A DNA stretch of 64,000 nt from Planctomycetota bacterium. GTDB lineage: Bacteria > Planctomycetota > UBA8742 > UBA2392. Below the pieces are notes generated by a model. The model saw only the letters and a list, made by a program, of their open reading frames with translations, ran no database searches and was not told where the DNA came from. The position numbers and the translations under genes were made by a program. Shown one piece after another: positions 33,107-44,467 of the stretch (the first letter of the stretch is position 1; each line of letters starts with the position of its first letter). The DNA is taken from assembly GCA_019636215.1 (NCBI GenBank), contig JAHBXZ010000009.1, positions 1-64,000 of the forward strand, given 5' to 3'.

Positions 33107-36076
33107 ATGGACATCGAGATCCAGACCAGACGGCAGGACGACCTTGCGGACATGCCGCCCGAGATGCGGGCGGAGCTTGAGGTTGTCAGCAAGTCGCGCC
33201 GCGATTTCATGAAGGTTACCGGCATGGCCGCCATGGGCGCCGTGATTGCCGGCTGTACCGCCAAAGAACACCTGGTCAACCCGCTGCTGAAGAGACCCGA
33301 AGGCATCACCCCCGGTGTTGTGTACGACTACGCCGGGACCTGCGCGGGCTGCGCCTCGGCCTGTGGTGTGGTGATGAAAGTGCGCGACGGCCGCCCTGTG
33401 AAGCTGGAGGGCGACCGCGCCAACCCCCTTTCCCGCGGCGGGCTGTGCGCCAAGGGCCAGGGCCAGCTGTGGGGCCTGTACGATGCGGACCGCGTCAAGG
33501 GCGCGGCCAAGAAGGACGGCGAAGCCACCTGGGACGAACTTGATGCCGCGGTTTCCGCGGCGGTGAAGGGCGGCGGTGCATGGCTGGTTTCCGGCACGGT
33601 CAACGGCCCCGCTGCCAGCGCCGCGATTGCCGCGTTCTGCGCCCGCACCGGTGCCCGCCACGTCAGCTATGACGCCTGCGGCAGCCACGCGATTGCCGCG
33701 GCCCACAAGGCAACGCACGGGGCCCATGTCATCCCGCAGTACCGGTTCGATAACGCGCGGGTGATTGTCAGCCTGGACGCCGACTTCTTGGGCACCTGGA
33801 TTTCGCCCATGCAGTTTGCCGCGCAGTGGGCCCAGAACCGCGACCTGGCAAGCGGCGCGCGCGAGATGAGCCGCCACATCCAGTTCGAGGCACGCTATTC
33901 GCTCACTGGCGCCAACGCCGACGAGCGCTTCCGCCTGCCCAACGCCCAGCGCGGCGCGCTGCTGGTGGATCTCGCCAACAAGCTGGCCGGCGACAAGCGC
34001 TTTGGCGAGCCCGGCAAGCACGACGTTCTGCCCGGCGACCTTGACCGCATTGTCAATGAGCTCAAGGCCGCACGCGGCCACGCGCTGGTGGTTTCCGGCA
34101 GCGACAACGCGGACCAGCAGAAGCTGGTCAACTGGATCAACCACAACCTGGGCGCCTACGGCACGACGCTGGAGCTTCGCAACCACTCGCGCCAGGCGCT
34201 GGGCAACGACAACGACCTGGCGGATCTGCTCAAGGCCATGGAAGGCGGCGCGGTCAAGACGCTGATCCTGATGGGCGTCAACCCTGTCTATGACCTGCCC
34301 GAGGGCGCCAGGTTCCGCGAGTGGATGGGCAAGGTCGGCACCACCGTGGCCGTCACCACGCACCTGGATGAAACGGCTGCCGAGTGCGCCTGGGTCGCGG
34401 GCGACCACCACGCGCTGGAACGCTGGAACGATTTTGAGCCTGTGCGCGGCCTGTACCAGCTTTCGCAGCCAGCCATCCGTCCGCTGTACAAGACCCGCCA
34501 CGGCCTGCAGAGCCTTCTCAAGTGGGCCGGCGAGGCCGCGGGCAACAAGGATTACCGCGAGTACCTCAAGACCTGGTGGGAGAACAACATCCTGGGCGGG
34601 CTGGCATGGACCAGCGCCGTCGAGACCGGGTTTGTCGATGGTCGCGCAAGCATCGTTCACAACATGCCGGTGATGAACGAGGACGCGGCCAAGGCCGCCG
34701 ACACGGGCAAAGTGGCAACCGGCGACTTTGAGATCGTTGCCTATGAAAGCCTGAACCTGGGCGACGGCCGCCACGCCGGCAACGGCTGGCTGCAGGAGAA
34801 CGCCGACCCGACGACGCGCGTGAACTGGGGCAACTACGTTGCACTCAGCCCGCACACCATGGAGACCATGGGCGTCAAGGAAGGCGACCTGGTCAAGCTC
34901 AGCGCCGAAGTGGACGGCCGCCAGGCCGGCCTGACCCTGCCCGCCGTGCGCCAGCCCGGCCAGGCGGAAAAGGTAGCAGCAGTGGCGGTGGGCTATGGCC
35001 GCACCAGGGCGGGCAAGCTCAGCCACGGCATGGGCACTGAAGAATTGGCGTTCACCGACGGCGCAATCGGCGCCAACGCGTTCCCGTTTGTGGCGCGCGG
35101 CGGCAAGGTTGTGTTCGGGGCGGTCAGCGCCGCCGGCGGCAGCAGCAAAGTCGCCCGCATCCAGGAACACGACAGCCAGGAAGACCGCCCGCTGGCCAAG
35201 GAAACCACGCTGTCCCAGTGGCAGAAGAACCCGCGCAGCGGCAATGACGAGGAACTGCCGCCCAAGGAACTGACGCTTTGGCGCAAGTGGGAATACAAAG
35301 GCCACAAGTGGGAGATGGTGGTCGACCTGAACAAATGCATGGGCTGCAACGCCTGTGTGGTCGCCTGCAACATCGAAAACAACATCCCGGTCGTCGGCAA
35401 GAAGGAAGTGCTGAACCGCCGCGAGATGCACTGGCTGCGCATTGATATCTATTACGAAGACAACGACGGCAGCAAGTACGACGGCGAACAGACCAAAGAC
35501 GAAAATCCGGCCGCGATCTTCCAGCCGATCATGTGCCAGCATTGCGAGAACGCGCCGTGCGAGACAGTCTGCCCGGTGCTCGCCACGATCCACAGCGAAG
35601 AAGGCCTGAACACCCAGGCCTACAACCGCTGCATCGGCACGCGCTATTGCGCCAACAACTGCCCGTACAAAGTGCGGCGCTTCAACTGGTTCACGTACAA
35701 GCACAGCGACCTGACGATGAACCTGGCGCTGAACCCGGACGTAACCATCCGTTCGCAGGGCGTGATGGAAAAGTGCAGCATGTGCGCCCAGCGCCTGTAC
35801 GAAGGCAAGCGCATGGCGGCGCTGAACAACGGCGGCAAGCTGAAAGATGGCGCCGTGACCACGGCCTGCCAGAGCAGCTGCCCGACCCAGGCGATTGTGG
35901 TCGGCGACGGCAACGACGGCGATTCTCGCGTGGCCAAGCTGCGCCAGAACCCGCGCAACTATCAGGTGCTGGCAGAAATCAACACGCGTCCGGCAGTGAC
36001 ATACCTGGCCAAGGTGCGCAACCGCGCCCCCAGGCCGGTGGCAGAAAAGAAGGCCGCCCATAGCCACGACCACTAG
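33107..36076 (+). CDS. actB: ACIII subunit ActB, molybdopterin-oxidoreductase-like and iron-sulfur fusion
   Basis: This 989-residue subunit joins a DMSO-reductase-like domain (about 70-700) to a four-cluster ferredoxin domain (about 730-960). A twin-arginine signal, SRRDFMKVTGMAAMGAVIAGC, at 30-50 directs the folded protein across the membrane, and the Cys suggests possible lipidation. An N-terminal CAGCASACG ... GLCAKGQ motif sits in the first domain. Iron-sulfur ligands follow at CMGCNACVVACN (~744), CQHCENAPCETVCP (~808), CIGTRYCANNCPYKV (~841) and CSMCAQR/CQSSCP (~889 and ~920). In structurally known ACIII the molybdopterin-like domain carries no Mo cofactor. ATG 33107 was chosen just before the conserved N-terminus. 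Confidence 0.93.
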   Translation: MDIEIQTRRQDDLADMPPEMRAELEVVSKSRRDFMKVTGMAAMGAVIAGCTAKEHLVNPLLKRPEGITPGVVYDYAGTCAGCASACGVVMKVRDGRPVKLEGDRANPLSRGGLCAKGQGQLWGLYDADRVKGAAKKDGEATWDELDAAVSAAVKGGGAWLVSGTVNGPAASAAIAAFCARTGARHVSYDACGSHAIAAAHKATHGAHVIPQYRFDNARVIVSLDADFLGTWISPMQFAAQWAQNRDLASGAREMSRHIQFEARYSLTGANADERFRLPNAQRGALLVDLANKLAGDKRFGEPGKHDVLPGDLDRIVNELKAARGHALVVSGSDNADQQKLVNWINHNLGAYGTTLELRNHSRQALGNDNDLADLLKAMEGGAVKTLILMGVNPVYDLPEGARFREWMGKVGTTVAVTTHLDETAAECAWVAGDHHALERWNDFEPVRGLYQLSQPAIRPLYKTRHGLQSLLKWAGEAAGNKDYREYLKTWWENNILGGLAWTSAVETGFVDGRASIVHNMPVMNEDAAKAADTGKVATGDFEIVAYESLNLGDGRHAGNGWLQENADPTTRVNWGNYVALSPHTMETMGVKEGDLVKLSAEVDGRQAGLTLPAVRQPGQAEKVAAVAVGYGRTRAGKLSHGMGTEELAFTDGAIGANAFPFVARGGKVVFGAVSAAGGSSKVARIQEHDSQEDRPLAKETTLSQWQKNPRSGNDEELPPKELTLWRKWEYKGHKWEMVVDLNKCMGCNACVVACNIENNIPVVGKKEVLNRREMHWLRIDIYYEDNDGSKYDGEQTKDENPAAIFQPIMCQHCENAPCETVCPVLATIHSEEGLNTQAYNRCIGTRYCANNCPYKVRRFNWFTYKHSDLTMNLALNPDVTIRSQGVMEKCSMCAQRLYEGKRMAALNNGGKLKDGAVTTACQSSCPTQAIVVGDGNDGDSRVAKLRQNPRNYQVLAEINTRPAVTYLAKVRNRAPRPVAEKKAAHSHDH

Positions 36077-36139
36077 GGCGGGGCAAGAGGCGGCAGACAG
36101 GCATTGCGGTAAAGGCAGCACCACGGAGCAAGGCAGGCT

Positions 36140-37532
<1,393 letters not shown>

Positions 37533-37540
<8 letters not shown>

Positions 37541-38099
37541 GCCTCCGGTACAGCTTTTCTGCGGGGTGTTCGGCGACGAAGACGACACACTGGACGCCAC
37601 CAGGGCCTGCCGCGAGGCCGGGCTGGAGTTCCACGACGTGTACGCACCCTATGCCGTACACGGCCTGGACCGCGCCATGGGCCTGCCGTTTTCGAAGGTC
37701 ACCTGGGTGACCTTCTGCTGCGGCGCGCTGGGCACGACGATTGCCCTGTCAGGCATGACCTATGCGTCGTGGTGGGACTGGCCGGTGAACGTGGGCGGCA
37801 AGGAAGCCCTGCCGTTTCCGGCATTCGTGCCGATCACGTTTGAACTGACGGTGTTGATCGGCGGCGTGTGCACCATGCTGGGCATGTTTGCCCTGTGCCT
37901 GCTGTACCCCGGCAAGAAAGCCCGCCTGCTGCACAAGGGCCAGACCGACGACAAGTTCGTGATCGCCCTGAAGAAGACCGAAGACTTCAACGAACAGAAG
38001 GCGCGCGAGATTTTCCAGCGGCATCACGCCGAGGAAATCGCAACACGCGACCCGGGCTACAACGCCGCCGATGAGCCGGCCACCGGAGGTGCGGCGTGA
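37533..38099 (+). CDS. actD: ACIII subunit ActD (DUF3341)
   Basis: The 188-residue protein matches DUF3341. A cytoplasmic N-terminus (FCGVFGDEDDTLDATRACREAGLEFHDVYAPYAVHGLDRAMGL) precedes two membrane helices (VTFCCGALGTTIALSGM, LPFPAFVPITFELTVLIGGVCTMLGMFALCLLYP). The C-terminus is cytoplasmic. It is a structural subunit of ACIII without cofactors. GGAGG lies 6 nt before its ATG. It overlaps actC and actE by a few bases, which suggests translational coupling. Confidence 0.92.
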
Positions 38100-38785
38100 T
38101 CGACAAAGTTCTCAATGGCGGCATTGACGTTGCGGTCAAGCACCTGGACAAGTGCAAAGACAAGGTTGTCGCCCTGCACACCAGAGTCGGTGCCCGTTAC
38201 TGGATTGGCATGGGCGCGCTGATCGGCGCCGTGCTGGCGGGGCTTGTCGCCGGGTATCTTCAGCGCGACTTCGGCAAACGCAACCTGGAGTACCAGCCGA
38301 TCCCGGACATGAGCATCTCCAAGGCTGCCGAATCGCAGATGGTTTTCGCCGACGTCGACGGCAACAGCCCCTTTGCCGATGGCCGCACAGACCGCGAGCC
38401 GCCCGAAGGCACGGTGTACCGTGGCCAGAAGTTCTACACCCTGGCCGCCGGCGAGATGGAAAAGTCCAGGCCGCTGGTCAACCCGCTGCGTTCTGGTACC
38501 GCCGCCGAACGCGAGGCCGCCATGGCCCGCGGCAAAGACCTGTTTCGCTTCAACTGCCAGGGTTGCCACGGCGTTGACGGCGTGGGTAACGCGCCGGTTG
38601 TGCAGTACGGCGTGCCGGCCCCGAAGATTGCCGACAACGTGGTTCGCGACCGTTACACCGACGGCGAACTGTTCCATATCATCACCTACGGCATTCGCAC
38701 CATGCCGCCGCACGCCAGCCACGTGAAGCACGATGACCGCTGGAAGCTGATTCTGTATCTGCGCAAGCTGCAGGGGGGCAACTAG
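38096..38785 (+). CDS. actE: ACIII subunit ActE, monoheme cytochrome c
   Basis: The 229-residue product starts with GTG 38096 inside the actD stop region and GGAGG upstream. One N-terminal helix (YWIGMGALIGAVLAGLVAGYL) anchors it. The heme site is CQGCHG (~157), preceded by PFADGRTDREPPEGTVYRGQKFY and followed by the candidate Met ligand in IRTMPPHASHV, a pattern typical of ActE. It is the mobile cytochrome module that hands electrons from ActA towards the oxidase. Confidence 0.92.
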   Translation: MIDKVLNGGIDVAVKHLDKCKDKVVALHTRVGARYWIGMGALIGAVLAGLVAGYLQRDFGKRNLEYQPIPDMSISKAAESQMVFADVDGNSPFADGRTDREPPEGTVYRGQKFYTLAAGEMEKSRPLVNPLRSGTAAEREAAMARGKDLFRFNCQGCHGVDGVGNAPVVQYGVPAPKIADNVVRDRYTDGELFHIITYGIRTMPPHASHVKHDDRWKLILYLRKLQGGN

Positions 38786-38788
38786 TCC

Positions 38789-40045
38789 ATGTCCAGCGCT
38801 GAACCAACCGCCCCGCTTCCGGCCACGCAAAGCCCCGCCACGCTGCCCGCGTTCAGCGCGCCGGTGGTGCTGAAAATCGGCGGCATTGTGCTGTTCGTTG
38901 TCGGCCTTGTGCTTTGGCTGCTCAGCTTTGCCGCGGGGTCAGAACTGGCCTGGTCCGGCTGGCTGATCGGAAGCTGGTACGCACTTGGCTTTCCACTGTT
39001 TGCCTCGTTCCTGCTTACGATTAATGCGCTGGCAAGCGCGGGCTGGGGTGCGACGCTCAAGCGTGTACCCGAAGCCATGACGGCGTTCTTTCCGGTGGCG
39101 ATTCTGCCATTTGCCATCCTGGCCATCGGCGCCATGACCAGCAACCTGTACGACTGGTCACATCACCACGACGACGGCAGCTTGCACGCCGAACTGATCC
39201 ACCACAAGGAACCGTGGCTGAACACCACGTTCTGGCTGGTGCGCATGGTGGTTTACTTCGGCCTGTGGACGGGCTTTACCTGGCTGATGGTGCGCCATTC
39301 GCGCAAGCAGGACATCGACGGCGACCTCAAGCACACCTGGGCGGTGCGCCGTCTGGCCGCGCCATTTGGCATTGTGTTCGGTCTTTCCGTCACCTTTGCC
39401 AGCATTGATTACATCAAGAGTATCGAGCCCACCTGGTTCAGCACCATGTTCGGTGTCTACCAGTTTGCCGGCATCATGCAGGCGGGCTTTGCGATGCTGA
39501 TCCTGGTGCTGGTAGCACTGCGCAACAGCGGGCACCTGAAAGAACACGTCAACGAAAACCACTACCACACGCTGGGCATCTGGCTGATCTCGACCAGCGT
39601 CTTCTGGGCGTACATCTGGTTCTGCCAGTTCATGTTGATCTGGTACTCGAACATCCCTGAAGAAACCCAGCACTACTTTGCGCGCTGGCACGGCCCCTGG
39701 TTCTGGGTCAGTTTCCTGGTCAACCCGCTGCTGAATTTTGCCATCCCGTTCCTGTTCCTGTTGCCACGGCCGCACAAGCGCAACATCAAGATCCTGTCCG
39801 GCGTTGCGCTGGTGGTGCTGGTTGGCCGCTTTGTCGACCTGTGGCAGTTCGTGGCGCCACGCCCGAAACTGGTCAATCACATCCCTGAGCCGACCCTGCA
39901 GCCGATGGAAACCCTGCTGACAGCCGGCCCGGTGATCGCGCTGGTGGGCCTGTTCATTGTGATCTTGATGATCGCACTGGAACGGGCACCGATCCTGGCC
40001 CGCAAGGACCCCTTCTTTGAAGAAGGCGAACACCACCACCTGTAG
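38789..40045 (+). CDS. actF: ACIII subunit ActF, second NrfD-like membrane protein
   Basis: This 418-residue membrane protein has ~10 helices, with VRMVVYFGLWTGFTWLMVRHSRKQD, LSVTFASIDYIKSIEPTWFSTMFGVYQFAG and CQFMLIWYSNIPEETQHYFAR. All of these are typical of ActF, the NrfD-related partner of ActC that helps form the quinol and proton path. It is the last gene of the operon. A strong hairpin follows, and no cytochrome c oxidase genes come after, although they often do in other genomes. Confidence 0.92.
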   Translation: MSSAEPTAPLPATQSPATLPAFSAPVVLKIGGIVLFVVGLVLWLLSFAAGSELAWSGWLIGSWYALGFPLFASFLLTINALASAGWGATLKRVPEAMTAFFPVAILPFAILAIGAMTSNLYDWSHHHDDGSLHAELIHHKEPWLNTTFWLVRMVVYFGLWTGFTWLMVRHSRKQDIDGDLKHTWAVRRLAAPFGIVFGLSVTFASIDYIKSIEPTWFSTMFGVYQFAGIMQAGFAMLILVLVALRNSGHLKEHVNENHYHTLGIWLISTSVFWAYIWFCQFMLIWYSNIPEETQHYFARWHGPWFWVSFLVNPLLNFAIPFLFLLPRPHKRNIKILSGVALVVLVGRFVDLWQFVAPRPKLVNHIPEPTLQPMETLLTAGPVIALVGLFIVILMIALERAPILARKDPFFEEGEHHHL

Positions 40046-40061
40046 CCTGCCGCGCATGCTG

Positions 40062-40087
40062 AAAGAGCCCCCGCATGGGGGCTCTTT
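40062..40087. terminator. Bidirectional hairpin terminator after actF
   Basis: An 11-bp stem (AAAGAGCCCCC / GGGGGCTCTTT) with a GCAT loop lies between convergent genes. It ends in CTCTTT rightward and begins in AAAGAG, so it can serve both directions. Confidence 0.88.
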
Positions 40088-40098
40088 GCGTTGATGCG

Positions 40099-40563
40099 TT
40101 ACTTTGCCTGGTTGGCGCCCTGTTTCAGTGTTCCGCCACGGTCGCCGGGTGCCGCGCCCATGGCATCGCCCGGCTTAGTCAGGTCTACTTCGCCGTTGAC
40201 GGCGTTCATGCGCACCCGCATGGCCTCGCGGTCGGCGCGTGGCGAAGCCAGCAGCCATCCCTGCTTCAGGGTTCCGTCGGCGGCAAACTCCACGGCATAG
40301 AAGCTGTAACCCAGGTCGGCGTAGTCCTCACTGGTCTCCAGGTTTTCCGGCCCGGCACCGACTTCGGACAGGTCGTCCACGCTTTTGGGCGATTTCTGGT
40401 GTTTCTTGTGGTAGGCCAGAATCCCGTCACGGATCTTCTGCAGGTTGCGTTCGGCCACTTTGGCCGAAGACTGCATGATCTGCTCTTTTTCCAGCGCATT
40501 GGGCCCACCGGCGCCGCAGGCAGCCAGCGTGAGCAACAGCAGGAATGAGGCGACTATCTTCAT
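40099..40563 (-). CDS. Small lipoprotein with pseudopilin-like helix pattern
   Basis: The predicted 154-residue protein begins MKIVASFLLLLTLAACGAGG with lipobox LAAC, and its ATG follows GGGAGAAACG. The mature part, ERNLQKIRDGILAYHKKHQKSPKSVDDL, resembles the alpha-helix-to-loop segment of type II secretion pseudopilins. YADLGYSFYAVEFAADGTLKQGWLLASP follows. No prepilin peptidase site is present. Function unknown. It is convergent with actF and divergent from the ABC transporter genes. Confidence 0.72.
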   Translation of the reverse strand: MKIVASFLLLLTLAACGAGGPNALEKEQIMQSSAKVAERNLQKIRDGILAYHKKHQKSPKSVDDLSEVGAGPENLETSEDYADLGYSFYAVEFAADGTLKQGWLLASPRADREAMRVRMNAVNGEVDLTKPGDAMGAAPGDRGGTLKQGANQAK

Positions 40564-40644
40564 CGTTTCTCCCGGGGGCCGCATTTGGCATTGCAACCGG
40601 CCCGGCGTACAAGGAAATAACGTAACGGAGGCAGCGTTGTTCGA

Positions 40645-41325
40645 ATGACTCTTGTCGTTGCCCGTGATCTGTGGCGCGAGTACAGCCAGGGCGGCGTTGC
40701 CGCACTGGCCGGGGTCAGCGTGGACATCGCGCAGGGCGAGTTCGTGGCCCTTTTGGGCCGCTCGGGTTCTGGCAAATCTACGCTGCTGAACCTTCTGGGC
40801 GGGCTGGACCGCCCCACGCGCGGCAGCATCACCGTGCAGGGCCGCGACCTTGCCACCATGAGCGCGCGCGAACTTTCGCTTTACCGGCGCTCTACCGTCG
40901 GCTTCATCTTCCAGAGCTTCAACTTGGTGCCGACTCTGCCCGCCTGGGAAAACGTCGCACTGCCGCTGGTCTTCCAGGGCATCCCGCGCGAGCAACGCAA
41001 ACGCGCGGCGCTGGAAATGCTTGATCGCGTCGGCCTTGGCGCGCGCGGCCATCACCGGCCCTCGCAGATGAGCGGCGGCGAACAGCAGCGCGTGGCCATT
41101 GCCCGCGCGCTGGCCAACCGACCCCAGTTGCTGCTGTGTGACGAGCCCACGGGCAACCTCGACAGCAACACCAGCGCCCAGATCATGGCCCTGATTGACG
41201 ACGCCCACAAAGCCGGCGCGGCGCTGGTCATGGTCACCCACGACCCCGAACTTGCGCGCATTCACGCCAGCCGCACCATCCGCATGGCCGATGGCCGCAT
41301 CGCTGAGCCAGTGGAGGTCGCATGA
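40645..41325 (+). CDS. LolD/MacB-type ABC transporter ATPase
   Basis: The 226-residue ATPase has Walker [11 protein letters not shown]-loop [16 protein letters not shown], signature [14 protein letters not shown], Walker [14 protein letters not shown] and an H-loop THDPELA. The GNLDSxTS extension is typical of the MacB/LolD/FtsE group. It overlaps the permease gene by ATGA, so they form one transporter. The substrate may be a peptide, lipoprotein or drug. It could also serve the orphan permease at 4886, but nothing in sequence shows that. Confidence 0.92.
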   Translation: MTLVVARDLWREYSQGGVAALAGVSVDIAQGEFVALLGRSGSGKSTLLNLLGGLDRPTRGSITVQGRDLATMSARELSLYRRSTVGFIFQSFNLVPTLPAWENVALPLVFQGIPREQRKRAALEMLDRVGLGARGHHRPSQMSGGEQQRVAIARALANRPQLLLCDEPTGNLDSNTSAQIMALIDDAHKAGAALVMVTHDPELARIHASRTIRMADGRIAEPVEVA

Positions 41326-42818
41326 ACCTGCGCGGCATGATCTGGCTGGCGCTGGAAGGCCTGTTGCGCAAAAAGGGCCGCAACTTCCTGACCACGTCGG
41401 GCGTGTTCATCGGCGTGTTTGCCCTGACGTTGATTGTCTCGCTGGGCCAGGGTTTGAGCCACGCCGTGACCAGCACTGTCAGCGGCACGGACAATCTGCG
41501 GCAGGTCGGCCTGACCGGCGGATTCGGCATTGAGTTGTCGAATGACCCCGCCGAGATTGAGATCCCCGGCGAAATGGACGAAGCCCGGCGCGAACGCCTG
41601 CGCCGCGCGGCCGTGAACCGCCGCCAGATCCGCCAGGTGGCGGGCCGTCGCGCCAACGCCATTGACGACAAGACAATCGCCGAACTGTCGAAACTGCCGC
41701 ACATCGAAAGCATCCAGCCGGTGATTGTCGAACGCTACGAAATGAAGCTCAACGGGCACGACTCGCCCGCGACCCTGAGCTATGGCGTGGACGTCGGGCG
41801 CAAGCGCTACGCTGACCGCGTGATTGCGGGCAGCTATTTCAGCGGCCCGGGCGCGCCTGAGGCGATTGTCCACGAGTACCTTCTCTACAAGTGGGGCATG
41901 CTGACGGACGGCGACTACACCAAGGTGATCGGCCAGACGGTGAAGCTGAAAACGATCCAGACTGAACTCACGCCCGAGCAGCAGGCCCCGCCCATGCTGC
42001 AGGAGTTCATGCGCGATTTGAGCGAAGAAGAACGCAAGGCCATGCAGACCCTGTTGCCCAAGCTGCTCAAGCAGTTCGGCCAGAGCTCGCAACGCCGGGC
42101 CGCCGAGCGCGAGTTCACGGTCGTGGGCGTGCTGCGCGAACAGATGCCCGGCGACCCCTTCAACGTGATCGAAGACGGCAACGCCGTGCAGGCCGATCTG
42201 TTTCTGCCGCTGGAAACCGCGCGCGAACTGTTCCTGGCCAGCGCCGTGAACGTCGAGCTGGGTTACCCCCGCGCGCTGGTGACAGTCACCGACGCTGAGT
42301 TCGCACCCGAGGTCGAACAGACCCTGCGCGACAAGGGCTACACGGCATTCAGTGTGGCCAGCGCGCTGAAACAGATTGAAAGCGTGCTGCTGATGATCAC
42401 CGTCAGCATTTCGTTTCTCACGGGCATTGCCCTGATTGTCAGCACACTGGGCATCGTCAACACCATGATCACCAGCGTGATCGAACGAACCCGCGAGATC
42501 GGCATCTTCAAGGCCGTGGGCGCCACCAACGCCCAGGTGATGACCGTGTTCCTCTGTGAGAGTGCCATGATCGGGCTGGTGGGCGGCCTGCTGGGCCTGG
42601 CACTGGCGGCGCTGGCGATGATCCCGGGCGATCTGCTGGCCGTGCAGTTGATCAACGAAAAAGCCGCCATCCCGTTTGACCAACCGGTGTTCGTGCTACC
42701 GCTATGGTTGATGATCGCCGGCCCCGCCCTGGGCACAGGCACAGCCATCGTGGCCGCAATCCTGCCCGCCCGAAGAGCCGCAAGAATCGACCCCGTAAAA
42801 GCCCTGCGGCATGACTGA
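41322..42818 (+). CDS. MacB-like ABC transporter permease
   Basis: The 498-residue permease has the family layout: an N-terminal helix (KKGRNFLTTSGVFIGVFALTLIVSL), a periplasmic MacB-PCD-like domain of ~300 residues, and three C-terminal helices beginning LLMITVSISFLTGIALIVSTLGIVNTMITSVIERTREIGIFKAVGATN. It ends AARIDPVKALRHD. MacB-type transporters move substrates out of the periplasm without crossing the membrane with them. GGAGGTCGC precedes the ATG. Convergent with the XRE gene, with a 7-bp gap. Confidence 0.9.
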   Translation: MNLRGMIWLALEGLLRKKGRNFLTTSGVFIGVFALTLIVSLGQGLSHAVTSTVSGTDNLRQVGLTGGFGIELSNDPAEIEIPGEMDEARRERLRRAAVNRRQIRQVAGRRANAIDDKTIAELSKLPHIESIQPVIVERYEMKLNGHDSPATLSYGVDVGRKRYADRVIAGSYFSGPGAPEAIVHEYLLYKWGMLTDGDYTKVIGQTVKLKTIQTELTPEQQAPPMLQEFMRDLSEEERKAMQTLLPKLLKQFGQSSQRRAAEREFTVVGVLREQMPGDPFNVIEDGNAVQADLFLPLETARELFLASAVNVELGYPRALVTVTDAEFAPEVEQTLRDKGYTAFSVASALKQIESVLLMITVSISFLTGIALIVSTLGIVNTMITSVIERTREIGIFKAVGATNAQVMTVFLCESAMIGLVGGLLGLALAALAMIPGDLLAVQLINEKAAIPFDQPVFVLPLWLMIAGPALGTGTAIVAAILPARRAARIDPVKALRHD

Positions 42819-42825
42819 ACAAGCG

Positions 42826-44298
42826 TCATCCCGTTCCCGGTGCCAGCTTGGCCAGGGCGCCGTAGCCGTTTTCGTGCATGCGCGCAAAGAAGGCGCGGGC
42901 GGTTTCGAGGCGCTGGGCGTCCTGGCCTTTTCCTTCCTTACATAGATCGAGTGCCGTGCGGTGGTGGTTGGCCAGGCCGATGATGGACATCTCGACCCCC
43001 TTGGGGGCTTCGTCTATCGCGCGCTGGGCGGCCTGGAAGTACTGCCGGGCTTCCTTGGGCGCGAACTTGCGCGTCAACTGCGCGGCGTACATGGCGCGGT
43101 CAAAGCGTTCGTTGTGCGGGCCGTGTTCGCGGGGCTGGCCGAAGTCCTTGATCACCTGCCGGGCCGGTTCTTTGTCGCCCCTGTGCAAGGCCGCCCAGGC
43201 CCTTGCCGCCCGGGTGGTGAAGTCCTCGGCGCCGGGCTGGATGAAGCGCTTCAACGCGATCTGCAATGCCCCTTCGTCCTCAAGCATGATCGCCCAGCTC
43301 ACCATGCCCTGTGCGTGGGCCGGCCCGAAGTCGCCCATTTCGGCGGCCTGGCGCATGTCCATCGCGCCCGAAAGCAGCAGCGCGCGGATCATCATGCTGT
43401 TCTGGTTCATGGCCATGCGCGGGTCCGTCTGCGGCAGTGCGGCCATGATGCGCGACATGCCGTCGCGCAGTTCGCCCAGTTCCAGCTGGCAGTAACCGCT
43501 GATGGCGCTGACAAAGCGATAGATCGGCCATTGCGACCCGCGGTCCCGGGCCAGTGCCAGCACACCGTCGCACAGGGCGCGGGCCTCGCGCATGCGGCCA
43601 ACACTCTGCATGGTGTTGGCCAGGTTGTAGGCCTCTTTCATGCCGGCCTCGTCAATCAGCGCGCCCTGGGTCAATGACCGCTGGAACACGCGGGTCTGGT
43701 GGGTAATCGAGTCATCCACATCGCGGCGCAGGTAGGCGTGGTAGGCCAATGTGCGTTCAAAGCGCAGGTTCATTGGTTCGTCGTCGCAGAGTTTCGCGAC
43801 CTGTTCGGCAGCGCGACGGATGTCGTCGGCGCGGTCGAGCTCCCATTTGTCCAGTGCCTTCCAGTAGTCGTCCAGGATGCGGCCGAAGATTGGCGCGGTC
43901 TTTTCATTGATGCTGACGCGCAATTGCTGGTAGCGCGCCAGCGCGTCATTCAGCTCGCGCAGCACACGCAGGTGGTGCTTGCCGGTCAGGCTGCCCAGCT
44001 GCATCGAGGCCACACTGTTCATGGCGGCCACAAGCTCCAGCAGGTCGCCCGCAGTCTTCTGCGTGGTGGTGTTGACGTCACTCAGGTACGGCGTGCCTTC
44101 GCCGGCCAGCAGCCAGGCCGGGTTCACGCCCAGGCCTCGCACCAGCGCGGCGGCGAACTCGACGGGCAGCTTGGCCCCGCGCATGTAGCGGCTGACGTTG
44201 TTGCGCGACGTGCCGGTCTTGCGAGCGATCTCGGCCTGCGGGAAACGCTCGGACAGGAAGTGCAGGCGGTTAAGGAACTCGGAACGTGAGCGAGCCAT
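42826..44298 (-). CDS. XRE-family regulator with long TPR-like C-terminus
   Basis: Residues ~1-70 form a Cro/C1-type helix-turn-helix (FLNRLHFLSERFPQAEIARKTGTSRNNVSRYMRGAKLPVEFAAALVRGLGVNPAWLLAGEGT). The remaining ~410 residues are helical with TPR-like features (AYNLANTMQSVGRMREARALCDGVLALARDRG, AWAALHRGDKEPARQVIK). TPR-linked XRE proteins can sense peptides, but no ligand is evident. The ATG has GAGG 7 nt upstream. It is divergent from the secreted-repeat gene at 44468, and an inverted repeat in the 169-bp gap could be its operator. Length 490. Confidence 0.82.
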   Translation of the reverse strand: MARSRSEFLNRLHFLSERFPQAEIARKTGTSRNNVSRYMRGAKLPVEFAAALVRGLGVNPAWLLAGEGTPYLSDVNTTTQKTAGDLLELVAAMNSVASMQLGSLTGKHHLRVLRELNDALARYQQLRVSINEKTAPIFGRILDDYWKALDKWELDRADDIRRAAEQVAKLCDDEPMNLRFERTLAYHAYLRRDVDDSITHQTRVFQRSLTQGALIDEAGMKEAYNLANTMQSVGRMREARALCDGVLALARDRGSQWPIYRFVSAISGYCQLELGELRDGMSRIMAALPQTDPRMAMNQNSMMIRALLLSGAMDMRQAAEMGDFGPAHAQGMVSWAIMLEDEGALQIALKRFIQPGAEDFTTRAARAWAALHRGDKEPARQVIKDFGQPREHGPHNERFDRAMYAAQLTRKFAPKEARQYFQAAQRAIDEAPKGVEMSIIGLANHHRTALDLCKEGKGQDAQRLETARAFFARMHENGYGALAKLAPGTG

Positions 44299-44331
44299 GG
44301 GTGTCCTCGAATCGTGACAGGTCGGCAGCCA

Positions 44332-44351
44332 GTGTATTCGTTTAGATACAC
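44332..44351. promoter_or_regulatory. Inverted repeat in XRE/surface-protein divergent region
   Basis: GTGTAT-N8-ATACAC is centred 44 bp upstream of the XRE start, and another ATACAC occurs ~40 bp further on. The 6-bp arms and position between divergent genes fit an operator for the XRE regulator. This is an inference. Confidence 0.4.
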
Positions 44352-44467
44352 ATGTTGGCAGGAATTCTGTGTGCTTGTGATGGGTGCGATACACTGATTT
44401 CGGGAAGGCGGGGGAGCCTTTCCACCGCAGTGACGCCCCCGGGCAACCGGGAAGACTGGAGACAAAG

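Noticed and set aside
33107..36076. Formate dehydrogenase or nitrate reductase large subunit
   Set aside because: Fusion to a four-cluster ferredoxin domain and the actA/C/D/E/F neighbours identify it as ActB of ACIII.
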